Shown: positions 55,834 to 64,000 of the stretch, piece after piece
Layout of the letters: the number at the start of each line of letters is the position of its first letter
Numbering within the stretch: position 1 is the first letter of the stretch
Assembly: GCF_009932335.1 (NCBI RefSeq)
Contig: NZ_BLJF01000003.1
Span: 62,001-126,000, forward strand
DNA length: 64,000 nt
Reading direction: 5' to 3'
DNA from: Pseudomonas asiatica
Lineage (GTDB): Bacteria; Pseudomonadota; Gammaproteobacteria; Pseudomonadales; Pseudomonadaceae
Notes under the pieces: model-generated
Databases searched by the model: none
Told to the model about the DNA's origin: nothing
What the model saw: only the letters and a program-made list of their open reading frames with translations
Made by a program: the position numbers and the translations under genes

Positions 55834-56040
55834 CTAAGAACCCGCTTCCCAAAGCCAACTATCATGGTCCCACTCCACTCGGCGCAGTTCCTCAACAACG
55901 TCATCTGAAAAATCGCCGAAGGTCTCCTCCCGGCACACCGAGAGACCGCGCCCATACAAACGATGGATGGCTTCCACTTGAGGGGCTACGCCGCTATCAA
56001 CAATCACCAAGTACGGCAATTGGCGTAGATTAGGCGGCAC
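55834..56040 (-). CDS. Small protein coupled to the primase-helicase (unrecognised)
   Basis: 68 residues from GTG 56040, which overlaps the helicase stop by one base (TAGTG); the same frame extends to an ATG at 56118, giving 94 residues with a 79-base overlap. PPNLRQLPYLVIVDSGVAPQVEAIHRLYGRGL then an acidic tail (EETFGDFSDDVVEELRRVEWDHD). No known family recognised. Probably translated with the helicase and could be a partner or inhibitor (inference). Confidence 0.55.
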   Translation of the reverse strand: MPPNLRQLPYLVIVDSGVAPQVEAIHRLYGRGLSVCREETFGDFSDDVVEELRRVEWDHDSWLWEAGS

Positions 56041-58412
56041 TAGAGAAGTTTCATAGTGGCCAGACTGTCCGTCAGCCGATACCCCATCATCTTGTAGCCT
56101 ATTTTTCGCTTCTCCCACATTCGCATTAATGCGACGTTGCCCTCATCAACAAAATCGATGACTTGTACATCAGTCTTGGCGGTGTGCGTTCGATGCAATC
56201 GACCAGTGTATTGCTGGAGGATTCCCCGCCAGGAAATGGGCATAGCCAGCACGAGTGTATCCAATGCAGGATGATCAAAGCCCTCACCAATCAGTTTTCC
56301 CGTAGCAAGGAGGACTCGAGGCGTGTCTTCAGACAAGGATTCAAGCTCTCCAAGACGGGATAATCGCTGCTTCTTGGGCATTCTTCCATGAAGGGTAAAG
56401 AGGTTTTCAATATACGCCTTCAGTGCCTGCTCTAAGGCATCCACATGCTCCGTGCGTTGCGTCAACACTAGTACTTTTCTACCTTGCTCATAGGCTGAGC
56501 GGATCTCTGAAACGATCTGCGCAGTACGCCCCGGGTCGTCGGCAAGTCTTTTGAAGACCTCTTGTATTCCCGCACCATCAGATACAGGAACCGGACCACT
56601 AAGCATCCGAGGAGTGACTGACAAATCGTGGGGGGCATTTTCTGGTCGTGCCGCAGTATGCCGAATGGGACCGCACTGCATGAAAATAATTGGCTGCTGT
56701 CCGTCTCGGCGGATGGGTGTAGCAGTCAGACCAAGCACATAGCGCGCGGGGGCGCTTCGTAGTAATGCTTCAAAGGAGACCGCAGAGAGGTGATGACACT
56801 CATCCACAATAATCTGACCGTAATTTTTGATCAGGTCACTGATTTCACCTTTCCGCGAAAGTGACTGCATCACAGCGATATCAATCAGCCCGGTTGTCTT
56901 AGGCTTTCCACCGCCAATCGTACCGACTACCTCCTTTCCTACGCCCAAGAAGGTCTGTAATCGGGCTTGCCACTGCCGAAGCAGTTCCGTGCGATGCACA
57001 AGTACCAGAGTGTTAACTCTACGCCTGGCAATTAGAGCAGCGGCGGTTACTGTTTTACCAAACGCCGTTGGGGCGCAAAGTACTCCTGTGTCATGCGGAA
57101 TCAGTGCAAGGATTGCCGCGTCCTGATCTGGACGTAATGCACCCAAGAATTTGACCTCGAGGGCAGCGCCAGCAAAGCGTTCATCCTGAAGTTGCGGAGT
57201 GATCTTGTGGTCTTTTAAGAGATCCTCTACCGCATCCCAACAGCCGCGAGGAATCCCAATATGCAGAGGGAAATTTTGAGCGCAGCCAATGACTCTGGGT
57301 TTATTCCAAACCGATAGCCGCATTGCCTGCGCCTTGTAAAAATCAGGGTTTTGAAAAGCCGCAAGCCGAATGAGCTGGTTAGCCAATGGCTGGGGTAGCT
57401 GTGACTTCTCAAAATAAATCAGGTTAGCCAGCGTAACGTTGAGGGTATCTGGTAAAGGGCATGTCAGCGACCGGGAAGTTGGCTCACGATGTTTCCAGGG
57501 TTCGGCTTCACTCTGCTCGTCAAAAAAAGCAACACCCAAAGGATCTCGATTGCCCATGGCTTGATTGATAACCGGCTGGATGCTTTCTGGACTCATCCGC
57601 CGAACAGAAGCCAGGAACCCCCATTGATCGGGATACGGTTCCAGTGAGTCGTCGACAAAAACACTGTGATTGTTTGCCCTGGCTCGCTTCTGCAGCGGCA
57701 GAGCAATCAGGTTGCCGAACCCACCCTTGGGCATAAAGTCCTGATTCGGGAAGAGCCTGTCGTACGAACTGAGTGACAGCTGTCGGGTGCGCTCGCAAGC
57801 ATGACTTATGATCGCGGCTCCCAAACGGCGGGCGTCACTGGCAGGCACTTTGTCTTGGAAGAAAATCCACGCGTGTGCCCCATTGCCAGAACGCGAGATT
57901 TCCAGAATTACAGGAACATCGAGAGAACGGCCAGCATGCACAAACGCCAGCGCATCCTCTCGCCAGTCAGCTTCATCGAAATCGACAGCTAGGAAGTGAC
58001 ACGTATCATCCGAAAGCAGCGGATAGACCCCAACCACAATAGTCCCTGAGAGGTGACGATAAATGACCTCGTCGTTCACTGGTAGGAGTTGACGCTTGCC
58101 ACAATCACCGCATTTGATAAGTGGCTTTTCACAGATTCCGGGCCGCCATTCATTGGCACAGGCAGGTGCATACCCAGACTTGCCGCCTCTACTTTCCCAG
58201 CGCAACGGGTAGGTGTCGATACGTCCTTTGAACAAGCTACGGAAAAGAGCGAGTTTGCTATCAGTATCAAGGTTGGTGAGCGGCTGATTACCCAGTACCG
58301 GCATACATACAGACTCAGCTGGAAGCTGCCACTCAATGCCATGCGCCTCAAGCAAGGCTACAAGTCGCTCATTCTCTGCCCGCAATTTTGCAACCAGCGT
58401 GGAATCGCTCAC
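56040..58412 (-). CDS. TOTE-type primase-SF2 helicase fusion (conflict system)
   Basis: 790 residues; GTG start. A coiled N-terminus (LVAKLRAENERLVALLEAHGIEW), a zinc knuckle (C85, C94, C101 and C104), then an archaeo-eukaryotic primase core with D144-F-D146 (LAVDFDEADW) and SGNGAHAW (H180). A superfamily 2 helicase follows: Walker A PTAFGKT (448-454), DECHH (537-541), LTATP (562-566), and the C-terminal motifs ATGKLIGEGFDHPALDTL and QQYTGRLHR. This layout matches the TOTE conflict systems, thought to act against mobile elements. AT-rich compared with gyrB. Confidence 0.85.
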   Translation of the reverse strand: MSDSTLVAKLRAENERLVALLEAHGIEWQLPAESVCMPVLGNQPLTNLDTDSKLALFRSLFKGRIDTYPLRWESRGGKSGYAPACANEWRPGICEKPLIKCGDCGKRQLLPVNDEVIYRHLSGTIVVGVYPLLSDDTCHFLAVDFDEADWREDALAFVHAGRSLDVPVILEISRSGNGAHAWIFFQDKVPASDARRLGAAIISHACERTRQLSLSSYDRLFPNQDFMPKGGFGNLIALPLQKRARANNHSVFVDDSLEPYPDQWGFLASVRRMSPESIQPVINQAMGNRDPLGVAFFDEQSEAEPWKHREPTSRSLTCPLPDTLNVTLANLIYFEKSQLPQPLANQLIRLAAFQNPDFYKAQAMRLSVWNKPRVIGCAQNFPLHIGIPRGCWDAVEDLLKDHKITPQLQDERFAGAALEVKFLGALRPDQDAAILALIPHDTGVLCAPTAFGKTVTAAALIARRRVNTLVLVHRTELLRQWQARLQTFLGVGKEVVGTIGGGKPKTTGLIDIAVMQSLSRKGEISDLIKNYGQIIVDECHHLSAVSFEALLRSAPARYVLGLTATPIRRDGQQPIIFMQCGPIRHTAARPENAPHDLSVTPRMLSGPVPVSDGAGIQEVFKRLADDPGRTAQIVSEIRSAYEQGRKVLVLTQRTEHVDALEQALKAYIENLFTLHGRMPKKQRLSRLGELESLSEDTPRVLLATGKLIGEGFDHPALDTLVLAMPISWRGILQQYTGRLHRTHTAKTDVQVIDFVDEGNVALMRMWEKRKIGYKMMGYRLTDSLATMKLL

Positions 58413-58532
58413 TGCTTAGAAGCCTCTGTCGCTGAACAGGTTGCTAACCTAGTTACGGGTAGGCTATCAGCCTACGACGGCGGCCATCAAATGCCTTCGG
58501 GGCCTTCAGGTGAGGCTGAAGAAAATAGAGGC

Positions 58533-58556
58533 AAAAAAAGCCCGCGCGTGCGAGCT
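58533..58556 (-). terminator. Intrinsic terminator of gyrB
   Basis: Minus strand GCTCGC-ACGC-GCGGGC (six pairs, one G-T) followed by TTTTTTT. It lies about 90 bases past the gyrB stop. Confidence 0.8.
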
Positions 58557-58563
58557 TGATGTT

Positions 58564-58598
58564 GACCGGTGGGGACCAGAATCTGGGCCCGGCCGGTC
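58564..58598. other. Long imperfect hairpin between gyrB and its terminator
   Basis: GACCGG ... CCGGTC outer arms with inner GGG/CCC and CCAG/CTGG pairs. May stabilise or pause the gyrB transcript. Confidence 0.5.
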
Positions 58599-58643
58599 AT
58601 CTATCTGTGAAAGCGTGCAGCTTTTCTGTAAACCTACACCGAA

Positions 58644-62172
<3,529 letters not shown>

Positions 62173-62187
62173 TTCGCCTGCTACGGG

Positions 62188-63291
62188 TTACAGACGCATT
62201 GGCATGACAACGTAGGAAGAATCGTCATTGCCAGCTTCCTGCAGCAGGGCGCTGCTGTTGGAATCGGACAGGATCAGACGAACTTGCTCGGTAGTCATTA
62301 CGCCCAGCACGTCCAGCAGGTAGCTGACGTTGAAGCCGATTTCCAGCGAGCTACCTTCGTAGTCCACGCTGATTTCTTCTTCAGCTTCTTCCTGCTCGGG
62401 GTTGTTGGCCTGGATCTTCAGTTGGCCAGCAGCCAGTTGCAGGCGGATACCGCGGTACTTTTCGTTGGAAAGAATCGCAGTACGGCTGAAGGCTTCACGC
62501 AGCGCCTGACGGTCGCCGACCACCAGCTTGTCACCGCCCTTGGGCAGTACGCGCTCGTAGTCCGGGAACTTGCCGTCCACCAGCTTGGAAGTGAAGGTGA
62601 ATTCACCGGTGGTGGCGCGAATGTGGTGCTGGCCCAGGACGATGCTGACCATGCCTTCCGGGTCGGTCAGCAGGCGTGCCAGTTCGAGGATACCTTTGCG
62701 TGGCACGATGACCTGGTGGCGATCATCCTGCTCGATCGGTGCGCTCATGGAGCACAGCGCCAGGCGATGACCGTCAGTGGACACAGCTCGCAGGGTGTTG
62801 CGGGAAACCTCCAGCAGCATACCGTTGAGGTAGTAGCGCACATCCTGCTGGGCCATGGCGAAACTGGTGCGCTCGATCAGGCGGCGCAGCTTGCTCTGTT
62901 CCAGGTTGCAGGTCAGCGAGCCCGGGCCTTCTTCCACGGTCGGGAAGTCATTGGCTGGCAGGGTCGACAGGGTAAAGCGGCTGCGGCCGGCCTTGACCAA
63001 CAGTTTCTGCTCGTCGACCTTGATATCGATCAGGACGTCGTTCGGCAGGCTTTTGCAAATGTCCATCAGCTTGCGTGCCGGGACAGTGATTTCGCCAGGC
63101 TCGGCCGGCTCTTCCAGTTGCACGCGGCCTACCAGTTCGACTTCCAGGTCGGTACCAGTCAACGACAGTTGCTGGCCTTGCACGACCAGCAATACGTTGG
63201 ACAGGACCGGCAAGGTCTGGCGGCGCTCGACGACACCGGCGACCAGTTGCAGGGGTTTCAACAGGGCTTCGCGTTGAATGGTGAAATGCAT
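62188..63291 (-). CDS. dnaN: DNA polymerase III beta sliding clamp
   Basis: 367 residues, three repeated clamp domains. N-terminus MHFTIQREALLKPLQLVAGVVERRQTLPVLSNVLL and C-terminus SYVVMPMRL. Between dnaA and recF. Confidence 0.98.
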   Translation of the reverse strand: MHFTIQREALLKPLQLVAGVVERRQTLPVLSNVLLVVQGQQLSLTGTDLEVELVGRVQLEEPAEPGEITVPARKLMDICKSLPNDVLIDIKVDEQKLLVKAGRSRFTLSTLPANDFPTVEEGPGSLTCNLEQSKLRRLIERTSFAMAQQDVRYYLNGMLLEVSRNTLRAVSTDGHRLALCSMSAPIEQDDRHQVIVPRKGILELARLLTDPEGMVSIVLGQHHIRATTGEFTFTSKLVDGKFPDYERVLPKGGDKLVVGDRQALREAFSRTAILSNEKYRGIRLQLAAGQLKIQANNPEQEEAEEEISVDYEGSSLEIGFNVSYLLDVLGVMTTEQVRLILSDSNSSALLQEAGNDDSSYVVMPMRL

Positions 63292-63331
63292 GGTCTAGTC
63301 CCTTGCCTTCAATTAGCTGCGCAGACGGCCA

Positions 63332-64000
63332 TCAGGTCGTCAGCGTCCGCAGCAGGTTCTTGTAGTCCTCGCGGATGTCCGCGTCGGATTCCTTCAGTTC
63401 GTTGATCTTGCGGCAGGCGTGCAGCACGGTCGTATGGTCGCGACCACCGAACATGTCGCCGATTTCCGGCAGACTGTGGTTGGTCAGTTCCTTGGACAGG
63501 GCCATGGCCACCTGGCGTGGACGCGCCACGGAACGCGAACGACGCTTGGACAACAGATCGGAGATCTTGATCTTGTAGTACTCGGCGACGGTACGCTGAA
63601 TGTTATCCACACTGACCAGCTTGTCCTGGAGCGCCAGCAGGTCCTTGAGCGACTCACGAATCAGTTCGATGGTGATGTCGCGGCCCATGAAGTGCGAGTG
63701 AGCGATCACCCGCTTCAATGCGCCTTCCAGTTCACGGACGTTGGAACGGATGCGCTGAGCAATGAAGAAGGCCGCGTCATGCGGCAGTTCGACCTTGGCC
63801 TGGTCGGCCTTCTTCATCAGGATCGCCACGCGGGTTTCCAGCTCTGGTGGCTCGACGGCCACCGTCAGGCCCCAACCAAAGCGCGACTTCAGACGCTCTT
63901 CCAGGCCTTCGATCTCCTTGGGGTAGCGGTCAGAGGTAAGGATTACCTGCTGGCCACCCTCGAGCAGGGCGTTGAAGGTGTGGAAAAACTCTTCCTGCGA
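63332..64000 (-). CDS. dnaA: Chromosomal replication initiator DnaA (5' part beyond window)
   Basis: The last 222 residues. AAA+ domain end ([45 protein letters not shown]), lid, and domain IV with the DnaA signature ([20 protein letters not shown]) that binds DnaA boxes. A DnaA box (63603-63611) lies inside the gene. Confidence 0.98.
   Translation of the reverse strand, partial: SQEEFFHTFNALLEGGQQVILTSDRYPKEIEGLEERLKSRFGWGLTVAVEPPELETRVAILMKKADQAKVELPHDAAFFIAQRIRSNVRELEGALKRVIAHSHFMGRDITIELIRESLKDLLALQDKLVSVDNIQRTVAEYYKIKISDLLSKRRSRSVARPRQVAMALSKELTNHSLPEIGDMFGGRDHTTVLHACRKINELKESDADIREDYKNLLRTLTT

Overview
The window reads as the origin-proximal part of a Pseudomonas putida-group chromosome, oriented with the origin to the right. 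It ends at the right with dnaA, dnaN, recF and gyrB, all on the minus strand. Moving left it passes glyQS, gmhB and an LptA/PlsC-type acyltransferase, then trkA-rsmB-fmt-def, dprA, tsaC, qor, hemF and aroE, and ends in an aa3-type cytochrome oxidase operon. This gene order, the high GC content, the parS sites and the P. putida-type REP sequences (the GTGGGAGCGGGC family) all support that placement. I ran no database search; family names come from motifs that I read directly.

Region by region. 1-3073: cytochrome c oxidase (ctaG partial, coxA, coxB). 3443-6660: an unknown conserved protein and a SulP transporter/beta-carbonic anhydrase pair. 7083-12667: a radical SAM gene under a textbook LexA box, and two M3 oligopeptidases separated by a zinc-ribbon protein. 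12770-19384: mostly small housekeeping or envelope genes (gamma-carbonic anhydrase, HAD phosphatase, aminopeptidase lipoprotein, two tandem lipoproteins, OsmC, a flavin oxidoreductase, two DUF1161 proteins, dodecin, a YqjD-like protein). 19381-22412: trpI and trpBA. 22533-28820: a DOPA-dioxygenase-like gene, a nucleotide-binding protein, and a choline-sulfate module (LysR, betC, choX, SulP). 28934-44341: conserved housekeeping genes, including a DUF3077-type gene with a repeat-rich, possibly structured leader.

45.2-58.6 kb lies between plsC and gyrB, which are adjacent in P. aeruginosa as I recall it, so this is an accessory segment. It carries an MHS transporter, GMC oxidoreductase and LysR set, and a complete sulfide/persulfide oxidation unit: SQR, persulfide dioxygenase, TauE/SafE, and a divergent FisR-like sigma-54 activator with a matching -24/-12 promoter and upstream repeats. 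It also holds an RcnB-like protein, a HigBA toxin-antitoxin pair, and a 790-residue primase-helicase fusion of the TOTE conflict-system type with a small coupled gene. The last block (about 55-58.5 kb) is visibly more AT-rich than its surroundings and is the best candidate for a defence or conflict system.

At the level of DNA structure I see three parS sites, at least 17 perfect DnaA boxes (TTATCCACA) spread from 21.8 to 47.3 kb plus one in dnaA, and about fifteen REP/BIME loci, mostly between genes. I saw no rRNA, tRNA, CRISPR array, insertion sequence or prophage.
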